Part shown: piece after piece, positions 1-7,360 of the stretch
Numbering within the stretch: position 1 is the first letter of the stretch
How the letters are laid out: each line of letters begins with the position of its first letter
Origin: Anaerolineales bacterium
GTDB lineage: Bacteria; Chloroflexota; Anaerolineae; Anaerolineales; Villigracilaceae
Length of the DNA: 64,000 bases
Reading direction: 5' to 3'
Assembly: GCA_020634885.1 (NCBI GenBank)
Contig: JACKAW010000001.1
Span: forward strand, 186,001 to 250,000
Position numbers and translations under genes: made by a program
Notes under the pieces: generated by a model
What the model was told of the DNA's origin: nothing
The model's input: only the letters and a program-made list of their open reading frames with translations
The model's database searches: none

Positions 1-1545
1 CTGCTCGAAGCGATTTCCACATCCGAGACGCATGACCTGATCGCAGCCATTGACCGCGGCGCGAAGGTGGTCTACCTCGACCCGCGCTTTACCAAGACCG
101 CCGCAAAAGCGACCGAGTGGCTGCCCATCAAACCCGGAAATGATCTCGCCTTTCACCTTGCTTTGCTGAACATCATCATTGGCGAAAAATTGTACAACCG
201 CTCCTTCGTTGAAAAGAACACGGTCGGTTTTGATGAACTCAAAAAAGAAGTTGCACGTTACACCCCCGAATGGGCTTCCCCGTTGACGGGTATCCCTGCA
301 GAGACCATCACGCGCATTGCGCATGAAATTGCTGAAGCCGCGCCGCATGTGTTGATCCATAACGGCTGGCGCACATCGAACTTCGTTAATTCGTTCCACA
401 CCCAACGCGCCATTAGCATTATGAATGCCTTGCTTGGTAATTGGAACACCGTGTTGGTTGCAGCGGCTGGAGAAGAAAGCGGCACATTGGGCGCTCCTCC
501 GCAGCCTGCTTATCCGCGTATTTCTGCTTTGCGTCTCGATGGCGTGCCATGGAAGTACCCCGTTGTGCCTTTCAAGATCGGCGTATTTCAGGAACTGCGC
601 GACAACATCGTCAGTGCAGACCCGTATCAGGCGCATGGTTGGTTCATCTCGCGTCAGAATCCGATTCAATCCCTGCCTGATCGCGGCAAGACCATCGAAG
701 CCTTTGGCAAATTGGATTTCATCGTCACCGTGGATATTGTCCTCAACGATACCGCATGGTTCTCGGATGTCGTCCTGCCCGAAGCCTCGTACCTCGAACG
801 CTATGACCCGCTCCTGCCTGTTGGCGACAAAATTTTCCTGCGTCAGCCTGTTGTTGAACCACAGGGCGAAGCCAAATCTGCATTGTGGATTTACAAGCAA
901 TTGGGCGAACGCCTCGGGCTTGGCGATTACTTCCAATATGAAGATGAAGAAGATTACATCCGCCAGCAGCTTAAACCGCTCGGCGTTACGTTGGAAGAGG
1001 TCAAGGCGAAGGGATATGCCGAAGCGCCAGAATCAAGCCACAGCGAAGAAGGAAGCGAACTGACTTGGAATACTCCAAGTGGAAAAATCGAAATCTACTC
1101 CGATACGCTTGCCAAAGTCGGCTTCCCCGGCGTCCCCACTTGGGTGGAACCGCCGCAACCTGCTGAAGGTCAATTCTTCCTGCTGACCGGCAAGATCGCA
1201 ACCTCCACTCAGTTTGGGACTCAGAACAACCAACTGCTTCATAAATATTCAGAAGAACCGCGCATGTGGATGAACGCTCAAACCGCCGCCGACCTCGGAC
1301 TTGAAACCGATGACTGGGTGGAAGTGACCAGCGAAGTTGGGAAAATTCACACGCAACTACTGGCGACTCAAGCCATCCGCCCTGATTGTGTTTACATGAC
1401 CCCAGGCTACGGACATCTCTCGAAGGGGTTGAGTACAGCTTACGGCGTTGGCGCAAGCGACTCGGTTGTGCATGTGACTTACACCGACCCCATCAGCGGC
1501 GGGCAGGCATTGAGCCAGACCTTCGTGACAGTGAAAAAGGCTTAG
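1..1545 (+). CDS. Molybdopterin oxidoreductase catalytic subunit, PsrA/PhsA-like (5' partial)
   Basis: Catalytic subunit of a CISM-type (complex iron-sulfur molybdoenzyme) reductase, probably acting on polysulfide, thiosulfate or a related substrate. The reading frame is open from base 1, so the N-terminus with the 4Fe-4S motif and the metal-ligand region lies upstream; the first in-window GTG at 67 is internal. What is seen is the middle and C-terminal part: the DRGAKVVYLDPRFT segment, the block with SDVVLPEASYLERYDPL typical of PsrA/PhsA, and the C-terminal dinucleotide-binding domain (LTGKIATSTQFGTQNN, then VEVTSEVG). It is followed after 9 bases by its FeS subunit and then an NrfD-like membrane subunit. 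The substrate cannot be settled from this fragment. Confidence 0.9.
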   Translation: MLEAISTSETHDLIAAIDRGAKVVYLDPRFTKTAAKATEWLPIKPGNDLAFHLALLNIIIGEKLYNRSFVEKNTVGFDELKKEVARYTPEWASPLTGIPAETITRIAHEIAEAAPHVLIHNGWRTSNFVNSFHTQRAISIMNALLGNWNTVLVAAAGEESGTLGAPPQPAYPRISALRLDGVPWKYPVVPFKIGVFQELRDNIVSADPYQAHGWFISRQNPIQSLPDRGKTIEAFGKLDFIVTVDIVLNDTAWFSDVVLPEASYLERYDPLLPVGDKIFLRQPVVEPQGEAKSALWIYKQLGERLGLGDYFQYEDEEDYIRQQLKPLGVTLEEVKAKGYAEAPESSHSEEGSELTWNTPSGKIEIYSDTLAKVGFPGVPTWVEPPQPAEGQFFLLTGKIATSTQFGTQNNQLLHKYSEEPRMWMNAQTAADLGLETDDWVEVTSEVGKIHTQLLATQAIRPDCVYMTPGYGHLSKGLSTAYGVGASDSVVHVTYTDPISGGQALSQTFVTVKKA

Positions 1546-1554
1546 AGGTGAATC

Positions 1555-2328
1555 ATGACTGAAATTAAACATCACGCGTATCTCTTCGACGCCACCCGTT
1601 GTATCGACTGCCGCGCCTGCATGGTGGCGTGCAGCGTTGAAAACAATATCGAAATGGATAAGACCCGCATTTGGGTGGCTGGGCTTGGCGTCACAGGCAC
1701 ATTCCCTGACCTGAAACGTAGCACGATGGTCTATCACTGTATGCACTGCGAACATCCCGATTGCATGTCGGCGTGTCCTGTGGGCGCGTACACCAAAGCG
1801 GAAGATGGTCCCGTCTCGTACAATCCCGATCTGTGCATCGGCTGCCGTTATTGCATGAACGCCTGTCCATTTGGCGTGCCGCATTTTGACTATGACAAGG
1901 GCATCATTGATGGCGCGTTCATTGATAAATGCACCTTCTGCCCACAGCGCATCTACAATGGACAGGAACCTGCCTGTGTGCAAACTTGTCCCACAGATGC
2001 ACTTGAATACGGCGACCGTGACGAGCTCATCGCCAAAGCACACGAACGCATTGCGGCACATCCTGATAAATATATTCAACACGTGTACGGCGAACACGAA
2101 AACGGCGGCACATCATACTTGATCATTTCACATGTTCCATTTAGTGAATTGGGTCTGCCGAATCTCCCAGAAACACCTATCAATGAAGTCAGTGAGAAGG
2201 TCATGGAAATGACCATTCCATTTGCGCTTGGCTGGGGTACGGTCTTGAGTGTAGTTGCTGCCGCTGCTGGTAAATACAACCAAAATAAAGGAGCCGACGC
2301 AGAAACACAGGCGGAGGAATCTAAATGA
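1555..2328 (+). CDS. 4Fe-4S ferredoxin-type electron transfer subunit, PsrB/NrfC-like
   Basis: Electron-transfer subunit of 257 residues that would wire the molybdopterin subunit to the membrane subunit. Four cysteine clusters are visible: CIDCRACMVAC near residue 17, CMHCEHPDCMSACPVGA near 63, CIGCRYCMNACPFGVP near 93, and a C-terminal CTFCPQR...CVQTCPTDA arrangement. This is the four-cluster pattern of DMSO-reductase-family B subunits. Residues about 220-240 form a hydrophobic stretch near the C-terminus, which could help membrane association. The stop codon overlaps the start of the next gene (ATGA), which indicates translational coupling. Confident on family, not on substrate. Confidence 0.93.
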   Translation: MTEIKHHAYLFDATRCIDCRACMVACSVENNIEMDKTRIWVAGLGVTGTFPDLKRSTMVYHCMHCEHPDCMSACPVGAYTKAEDGPVSYNPDLCIGCRYCMNACPFGVPHFDYDKGIIDGAFIDKCTFCPQRIYNGQEPACVQTCPTDALEYGDRDELIAKAHERIAAHPDKYIQHVYGEHENGGTSYLIISHVPFSELGLPNLPETPINEVSEKVMEMTIPFALGWGTVLSVVAAAAGKYNQNKGADAETQAEESK

Positions 2329-3512
2329 AACTAAATCTCACACTTCCCAAATTCCTTCGCATTGGCGTCCTACCCTCGGTGCTGCTCGCACTCATGGGCA
2401 TTGCCTTCATCAGCGCAATGGCGCGTTACGCCTTCGGCATCGGCGCGATCAGTGACTTAAGCTACTCCTACCCTTGGGGTTTCTGGATCAGCTTCGACCT
2501 GTTCACGGGCGTAGTCATCTCCAGCGGCGGATTCCTCATGGCGGGCATGGTCTACATTCTGCGCATCAAAGAATTTGAACCGCTGCTGCGCCCTTCGGTG
2601 TTAACCGCTTTCCTTGGCTATATCATGGTGGCCATTGCCTTGCTCGTAGACCTCGGTCAGCCGCTGCGCATCTGGTACATGATGATCCACTGGAATCACA
2701 CCAGCGTGTTACTTGAGATCGGCATCTGCGTGATGAGTTATCTCACCGTGCTTGCCATCGAGTTCGCGCCTGTGGTCTTGGAAAAATTCCCCAAACTGCA
2801 CCATGTTACGCATCTCATTCATCGCTTTATCATGCCGTTCGTCATTGCGGGCGTAGTCCTTTCCACCCTGCATCAATCTTCGCTCGGCTCGTTGCTGCTC
2901 ATCCAACCTACCAAACTACACCCGCTCTGGTGGACGCCCATCCTGCCAGTCATGTTCTTCTTCTCTGCCATCACCGTTGGCATGGCAATGATCATCTTCG
3001 AGTCCTCGCTCAGTTCGCGCTATTTCCAACGCGGTCTCGAAACACATCTGCTTACCAAACTAGCCAAAGGTCTACCCATTGCACTCGGCTTCTATGCCTT
3101 GCTCAAATTTGGAGAACTCGCCGTGGCAGGTGAACTCGGTCTGCTTTTCACCAGCGGCACCATGAGTGTACTCTTTTGGGCAGAGATTCTCATCGGCGTG
3201 GTCACTCCCATCGTCTGGTTCTCCATCGCAAAGAATCGCACCAGCGATAATGCTCTGCTGACAGGCGCCATCATCGTGCTCGTTGGCATGATCCTCAATC
3301 GCTTCAACGTTAGTTGGTTCGCGGTCAAGCATCCCGATCCGCTTTTCTACCTGCCAACCTTCATGGGCAACGTGGATTACTTCCCGACCTTCCCCGAAGT
3401 CTCCGTCTCCATTGGCATCTTCGCTGCAGGCATCATGGCATTCGGATTGATCGCCAAATACTTCCCCGTTTTCGAGGATGAACATCCCGCAGCCGCGCAC
3501 GCAGGCGATTAA
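2325..3512 (+). CDS. NrfD/PsrC-like quinone-interacting integral membrane subunit
   Basis: Polytopic membrane protein of 395 residues with about nine or ten hydrophobic helices. It belongs to the NrfD/PsrC family that anchors CISM enzymes and exchanges electrons with the quinone pool without heme. Supporting signs are the position directly after the A and B subunits, the coupled ATGA start, and family-like segments such as SYPWGFWISFDLFTGV near the N-terminus and the DLGQPLRIWYMMIHWNHTSVLLEIG region. GGAGG lies just upstream of the ATG. It is followed by an inverted repeat at 3575-3611, so the three-gene unit probably ends here. Confidence 0.92.
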   Translation: MKLNLTLPKFLRIGVLPSVLLALMGIAFISAMARYAFGIGAISDLSYSYPWGFWISFDLFTGVVISSGGFLMAGMVYILRIKEFEPLLRPSVLTAFLGYIMVAIALLVDLGQPLRIWYMMIHWNHTSVLLEIGICVMSYLTVLAIEFAPVVLEKFPKLHHVTHLIHRFIMPFVIAGVVLSTLHQSSLGSLLLIQPTKLHPLWWTPILPVMFFFSAITVGMAMIIFESSLSSRYFQRGLETHLLTKLAKGLPIALGFYALLKFGELAVAGELGLLFTSGTMSVLFWAEILIGVVTPIVWFSIAKNRTSDNALLTGAIIVLVGMILNRFNVSWFAVKHPDPLFYLPTFMGNVDYFPTFPEVSVSIGIFAAGIMAFGLIAKYFPVFEDEHPAAAHAGD

Positions 3513-3574
3513 GAACCCCGCCTCTTTCTTAACCGAAACCTGATTCTGTTTCATCAGGCAGTTATCTACACTGA

Positions 3575-3611
3575 AAACGCCTCCCGCCCGAATCTCCAGC
3601 GGGAGGCGTTT
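3575..3611 (+). terminator. Inverted repeat after the Psr-like operon
   Basis: A 13-bp perfect stem (AAACGCCTCCCGC with GCGGGAGGCGTTT) and an 11-base loop. The U-tract is short, so it may be a weak terminator or a 3' processing hairpin. The rest of 3513-3755 contains two short CCCC-TTC-GGGG and CCCC-TAC-GGGG palindromes and an extended -10 box. Confidence 0.6.
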
Positions 3612-3662
3612 AGTCTGCACGATCTATATCACCCCTTCGGGGTTTGGAAAACACAACCCCGT

Positions 3663-3671
3663 TGCTATAAT
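3663..3671 (+). promoter_or_regulatory. Extended -10 promoter element upstream of cytochrome b
   Basis: TGC-TATAAT matches the extended -10 consensus TGN-TATAAT. It lies 85 bases before the cytochrome b start, between two CCCC-N3-GGGG palindromes, and implies that the cytochrome b/multiheme/Rieske genes can be transcribed separately from the molybdoenzyme genes. Confidence 0.45.
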
Positions 3672-3755
3672 CATTTCACCCCTACGGGGTTACAATCCCC
3701 TTCACGATTCGCTATTTACCCATTCATCATTCTACATTCTTACTTCTACATTCCC

Positions 3756-4784
3756 ATGCGCCCCTCCTTCTTCCACCACCTCCACCCCCCAACCATCCCA
3801 ACCGAACAAGCACGCTGGCGGCACACGCTTGGCGCAGGCGGCACCGCCGTTTTTCTCATGCTCATCCTCGGGATGACGGGCATTTTGGAGATGTTTTATT
3901 ACATCCCAACCCCTGAAGAAGCCGCGCTCTCGGTTCAGACTATCACCTATCACGTCCCATTCGGGGGATTCATCCGCAACCTGCACTATTGGTCTGCGCA
4001 ATTATTATTGATCGTTTCTGCCGTTCATCTTTTGCGAGTCGTTTTCACCGCCGCCTATAAATCTCCGCGCCGCTTCAACTACCTGCTGGGACTCGCCCTC
4101 TTCATCCTTGCCATTCTTTTAGATTTCACTGGCTACATCCTGCGCTGGGACGTGGACATCTGCTATCCGCTGCTGACAGGCACAAATCTACTGAAAACTG
4201 TCCCATTCATCGGTGACTTCCTTCATCGTCTCGCCATTGGCGGAGGTGAAGCCTGCACCAATGGCTTATTACGCATGTACGTCTGGCACATCTTCGGCTT
4301 GACCTTACCCGTCATCATCCTCGGCATTTGGCACGCCTTCCGCGTCCGCAGAGATGGCGGCATCGCCGTCCCGCCGCCGCAAGTCCGCACGGATAACGCC
4401 CGCATCTCTCGCAACGAACTTGTCCGCCGTGAAGTTCTGGCAATGTTCATCGTTGGCATCGCGCTTATTCTTTTATCTATTTTCGTTCCTGCCCCCATCG
4501 CCGCCGCCATGACCGAAGGGACAACTCTGGCAGGTGAAGCCAAAGCCCCGTGGTTCTTCCTGTGGGTACAAGAAATGCTCAAGTGGGGTGACCCTTTCAT
4601 TTTTGGTATTCTCCTCCCGCTTGGCATTCTCGCTCTCATAGCCCTCATCCCCTACATCTTCCCCAAACCCGCAGATTCAGACATCGGCAAATGGTTTCCT
4701 AAATCCAACCGCCTTGCGCAGATCACAATTGGATTGGTATCTTTTATCGTTATCCTATTAACCTTACTCGCCAATGCAAACTAA
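3756..4784 (+). CDS. Cytochrome b (b6-type N-terminal domain) of a Rieske/cytochrome b complex
   Basis: Membrane cytochrome of 342 residues. The four-helix diheme core is visible: helix B has HYWSAQLLLIVSAVH (His-x13-His) and helix D has HIFGLTLPVIILGIWH (His-x14-His). The longer spacing in helix D is the b6f-type arrangement. A C-terminal part carries further membrane helices. It would move electrons from quinol between its two hemes, with the Rieske protein and multiheme cytochrome c encoded next. No clear ribosome binding site precedes the ATG; the next gene overlaps the 3' end by 11 bases. Confidence 0.88.
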   Translation: MRPSFFHHLHPPTIPTEQARWRHTLGAGGTAVFLMLILGMTGILEMFYYIPTPEEAALSVQTITYHVPFGGFIRNLHYWSAQLLLIVSAVHLLRVVFTAAYKSPRRFNYLLGLALFILAILLDFTGYILRWDVDICYPLLTGTNLLKTVPFIGDFLHRLAIGGGEACTNGLLRMYVWHIFGLTLPVIILGIWHAFRVRRDGGIAVPPPQVRTDNARISRNELVRREVLAMFIVGIALILLSIFVPAPIAAAMTEGTTLAGEAKAPWFFLWVQEMLKWGDPFIFGILLPLGILALIALIPYIFPKPADSDIGKWFPKSNRLAQITIGLVSFIVILLTLLANAN

Positions 4785-6003
4785 ACCTACCACTTTCCAC
4801 TTTCTACTTTTTATAGTTTCGGGATTACTCCTTGCAACCTTATCTCTCGTTTGGTGGAATTCTTCCCGTCAACCCCAACCTATCGAATTAATACCCACAT
4901 TGACAGGCGAAACCGAATACTGCCTCACCTGCCATGCAGACTTGCCCGAGATCAGCGCATCTCATCCAGTTGAGACCTTCGGCTGTGTGAGTTGTCACGG
5001 TGGCGAACGCCTTGCGCTGAACGCAGACCTGGCTCACAGCACCATGCGCGGCGGAGGGAATCCATCCGCTCTCAGCGTAGTAGAAACCTCGTGCGGTGGG
5101 AGCAACTGTCACAGCGGCAGCGAAGCGGATGATCGTCATCACATCCAGCGCGTGACCACCAGCGTTCAATCCACGTATGCGGGCGCGATCTCCAACATCC
5201 TCTTCACCTTTGGTGCCCAACCAGACCTGACCGCCCGCTTTGGCATTGCCGCCATCACCGATGAAAACTCAAAGACAGGTATCACGGCGTTACAAGCATT
5301 TGATCCACTGAATGCGAATCATCCATCGGTTCAAAAATTTGGCGAAGAATGTCTCACCTGTCATCTGCACGCAGAGCCACGCGAAGGTGAAGCCTTTGCG
5401 CGTGAGACAGGCTGTGCGGCGTGTCATACAACGGGCGAACATAATTTAACAACCGCCATTCCCTACACTCAATGCAACGCCTGCCACAATCGCGGAAATT
5501 ACGACCTTCGCACGATGACTTTTGTGGAACGCACCGATCACCCCACGCAACGCATTGATGATTATTACCAGCCCATCGCGCAGTTCACCCAATGCGAATA
5601 CACTCTCGACTGTGTGGATTGCCATACCCGCTCTGAAGTGATGGGCGATGGCGACATTCACAACGACCAAGCCTCCATTGAGTATGTGCAATGCAAGACC
5701 TGTCACGGCGCGCTCGAAGAACTTCCGCTCACCAAAACGCTGACCGACCCCAATGATATTGCCTTCACCCTCGCCTTCCTCAACCCCGTGGTGGATTTGA
5801 AACTCGGCGACACCATCCTCATCACCGAAAAAGGCGAGCCACTTTGGAACACAAAAGTTTTACCCGATGGAACTTATGAAATGATCGGCAAAGCCACCAA
5901 ACAATATTTCACATTCAAGCCAGTGATGGGAACCGCCTGCGAACAAAAACCTGACGAGCAGGAATCACATTACTGTCACGAATGCCATGCGGTGGAGAAA
6001 TAA
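4774..6003 (+). CDS. Multiheme c-type cytochrome with nine candidate heme sites
   Basis: Exported protein of 409 residues with an N-terminal hydrophobic segment (about residues 9-27) serving as signal or anchor. Eight canonical CxxCH heme sites are present (CLTCH, CVSCH, CLTCH, CAACH, CNACH, CVDCH, CKTCH and a terminal CHECH). There is also one CGGSNCH, a CX4CH spacing, which may hold a ninth heme. The gene overlaps the cytochrome b gene and precedes the Rieske gene, so it probably replaces cytochrome c1 or f as electron acceptor of the complex. It resembles respiratory multiheme cytochromes generally; I do not recognise a named family. Confidence 0.88.
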   Translation: MQTKPTTFHFLLFIVSGLLLATLSLVWWNSSRQPQPIELIPTLTGETEYCLTCHADLPEISASHPVETFGCVSCHGGERLALNADLAHSTMRGGGNPSALSVVETSCGGSNCHSGSEADDRHHIQRVTTSVQSTYAGAISNILFTFGAQPDLTARFGIAAITDENSKTGITALQAFDPLNANHPSVQKFGEECLTCHLHAEPREGEAFARETGCAACHTTGEHNLTTAIPYTQCNACHNRGNYDLRTMTFVERTDHPTQRIDDYYQPIAQFTQCEYTLDCVDCHTRSEVMGDGDIHNDQASIEYVQCKTCHGALEELPLTKTLTDPNDIAFTLAFLNPVVDLKLGDTILITEKGEPLWNTKVLPDGTYEMIGKATKQYFTFKPVMGTACEQKPDEQESHYCHECHAVEK

Positions 6004-6004
6004 C

Positions 6005-6421
6005 ATGACTCAAATTTCGCGCCGCGACTTTCTAAAACTTGCCCGTGAAGGCTTTCTTTATCTGAGCGCCGCGCTCGCCACTGGCAGCTTGTTGCGCTTC
6101 CTCTCGTATGCCCCAGCCTCTGAACAAAAAACGGAATTTGACCTCGGCTCCGTGGATAATTACCCTGTTGGCTCGCGTACCTCCATTCCTGAGATACCCG
6201 CGCTTCTCATCCACGCCGAAAGCGGATTCACCGCCCTGAGCCTGACCTGTACTCATCTTGGTTGCACCCTCGAACCGAACAACAACGGCTTTGCATGTCC
6301 CTGCCACAACTCTGCCTTTGACGCGGAAGGGAATGTAACACAAGGACCCGCAGTGAAACCTTTGCGGTCTCTGCGCATCCAAATAACAGATGAAAATACT
6401 ATAATCGCATATACAGATTAA
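6005..6421 (+). CDS. Rieske 2Fe-2S protein with Tat signal
   Basis: Rieske iron-sulfur protein of 138 residues. It begins with a twin-arginine motif (SRRDFLKLA) followed by a hydrophobic segment, consistent with Tat-dependent export and membrane anchoring. The cluster ligands are in CTHLGC and CPCHNSAFD, the standard Cys-x-His and Cys-x-x-His pattern. I chose the ATG at 6005, directly after the upstream stop, rather than an in-frame ATG 18 bases earlier inside the cytochrome gene, because it places the twin-arginine motif near the N-terminus. With cytochrome b and the multiheme protein it forms a bc-like quinol-oxidising unit. Confidence 0.92.
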   Translation: MTQISRRDFLKLAREGFLYLSAALATGSLLRFLSYAPASEQKTEFDLGSVDNYPVGSRTSIPEIPALLIHAESGFTALSLTCTHLGCTLEPNNNGFACPCHNSAFDAEGNVTQGPAVKPLRSLRIQITDENTIIAYTD

Positions 6422-6427
6422 TATCAC

Positions 6428-6557
6428 GCTCCGAGTCTGATGTCCTGTCAGCCAATGCTTATGGACTTCAGATCGATCATCTCGATGATCCCGGATGGGT
6501 TGGAAACGTCCCGTCCCCCCGCCTTTTTGCAGGCATTGGAAAGGAGACGACCTTTCA
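6428..6557 (+). ncRNA. Candidate molybdenum cofactor (Moco) riboswitch
   Basis: The 190-base gap holds a dense nested structure. CTCC (6429-6432) can pair with GGAG (6543-6546), and CCAATGC (6452-6458) with GCATTGG (6533-6539). CTGA/TCAG closes a hairpin at 6437-6451, GATCAT/ATGATC one at 6475-6490, and GGATGGG/CCCGTCC one at 6493-6516 whose loop contains GGAAAC, a GNRA-like element. This architecture, the terminator just downstream and the FmdE gene it precedes fit the Moco RNA motif. I recall the consensus only approximately, so the class is an inference while the structure is directly visible. Confidence 0.6.
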
Positions 6558-6562
6558 GTTTT

Positions 6563-6600
6563 AGGCTGTCTCTTACCCTTGAGACAGCCTATTTCTTTTC
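6563..6600 (+). terminator. Intrinsic terminator immediately before the FmdE-family gene
   Basis: A perfect 10-bp stem (AGGCTGTCTC with GAGACAGCCT, loop of 8) is followed by ATTTCTTTTC. It ends 13 bases before the FmdE-family start codon, where it can act as the expression platform of the upstream structured RNA. It could also simply end the respiratory operon. Confidence 0.85.
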
Positions 6601-6612
6601 TGGAGAACGAAA

Positions 6613-7233
6613 ATGGACATTCAACCCCTACTCGAAAAATCCATGCGAGACCACGACCACCTTTGCCCGCGCCAAATTTTGGGCGTACGGATCGGGTTAG
6701 CCGGTATGAAAGTGCTTGGTTTTTCAGAGCCACCAAGTAAGAAGCAATTACTTGTCATTACTGAAACCGATGGCTGTTTTGTAGATGGTGTCATTGCCGC
6801 CACAGATTGCACAGTGGGGCATCGCACCCTGCGTGTGGAAGACTACGGCAAAGTCGCAGCCACGTTTGTCGATGTGAAAACAGGCAGAGCAGTCCGTGTT
6901 GCGCCACGGTTGGATATCCGTGAACGCGCCGTGGTATTTGCAACCAGCGAAACACGTCATTATTTCGCGCAAATGCAAGCCTATCAATCCATGCCGGATG
7001 AAGAGATGTTCACCGTTGCCAAGGTTCAACTGAGTACATCAGTGGAGGAGATCGTTTCACGCGCCGGGGTACGCGTTAATTGTGATATATGTGGGGAAGA
7101 GATCATGAATGAACGGGAAGTAAAGATTGAGAATCTCGTTGCTTGCCGCGCTTGTGCCGCCTCTGCCTATTATCAAACCCCTGCTCCGATCTCGGTTTTC
7201 TCAAAAACGAATACGCCAAATGCCCGTAATTGA
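6613..7233 (+). CDS. FmdE-family protein with C-terminal zinc ribbon
   Basis: Protein of 206 residues related to FmdE/FwdE, the accessory subunit of molybdenum or tungsten formylmethanofuran dehydrogenases. The N-terminus carries the family signature HDHLCPRQILGVRIG (residues about 14-28), with His and Cys as likely metal ligands, and a TDGCFVDGV segment follows. The C-terminus (about 155-190) has CDICGEEI...CRACAASAYY, a treble-clef zinc ribbon. No methanofuran pathway genes are nearby. The Moco-type leader suggests a role in molybdoenzyme maturation, perhaps for the oxidoreductase at the window start. GGAG lies about 8 bases before the ATG. Confidence 0.85.
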   Translation: MDIQPLLEKSMRDHDHLCPRQILGVRIGLAGMKVLGFSEPPSKKQLLVITETDGCFVDGVIAATDCTVGHRTLRVEDYGKVAATFVDVKTGRAVRVAPRLDIRERAVVFATSETRHYFAQMQAYQSMPDEEMFTVAKVQLSTSVEEIVSRAGVRVNCDICGEEIMNEREVKIENLVACRACAASAYYQTPAPISVFSKTNTPNARN

Positions 7234-7360
7234 CAAATCCCATTCCCTCGTCTATCATCTGTCAAACTTAATTATATAGTTTACAGATACCATTAATAAA
7301 TTTACACACCATCATGAAGCATCAACTAAATAAAATCTACCAGGAATTGGCTTTTCATTT

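Noticed and set aside
425..1063. Long plus-strand and minus-strand frames overlapping the molybdoenzyme and other large genes.
   Set aside because: Their translations lack family motifs and have compositions typical of out-of-frame reading; they shadow well-supported genes.
3640..3700. CCCC-N3-GGGG palindromes as possible CRISPR repeats.
   Set aside because: Only two short copies with unequal spacing and no spacers; more likely dispersed palindromes around a promoter.
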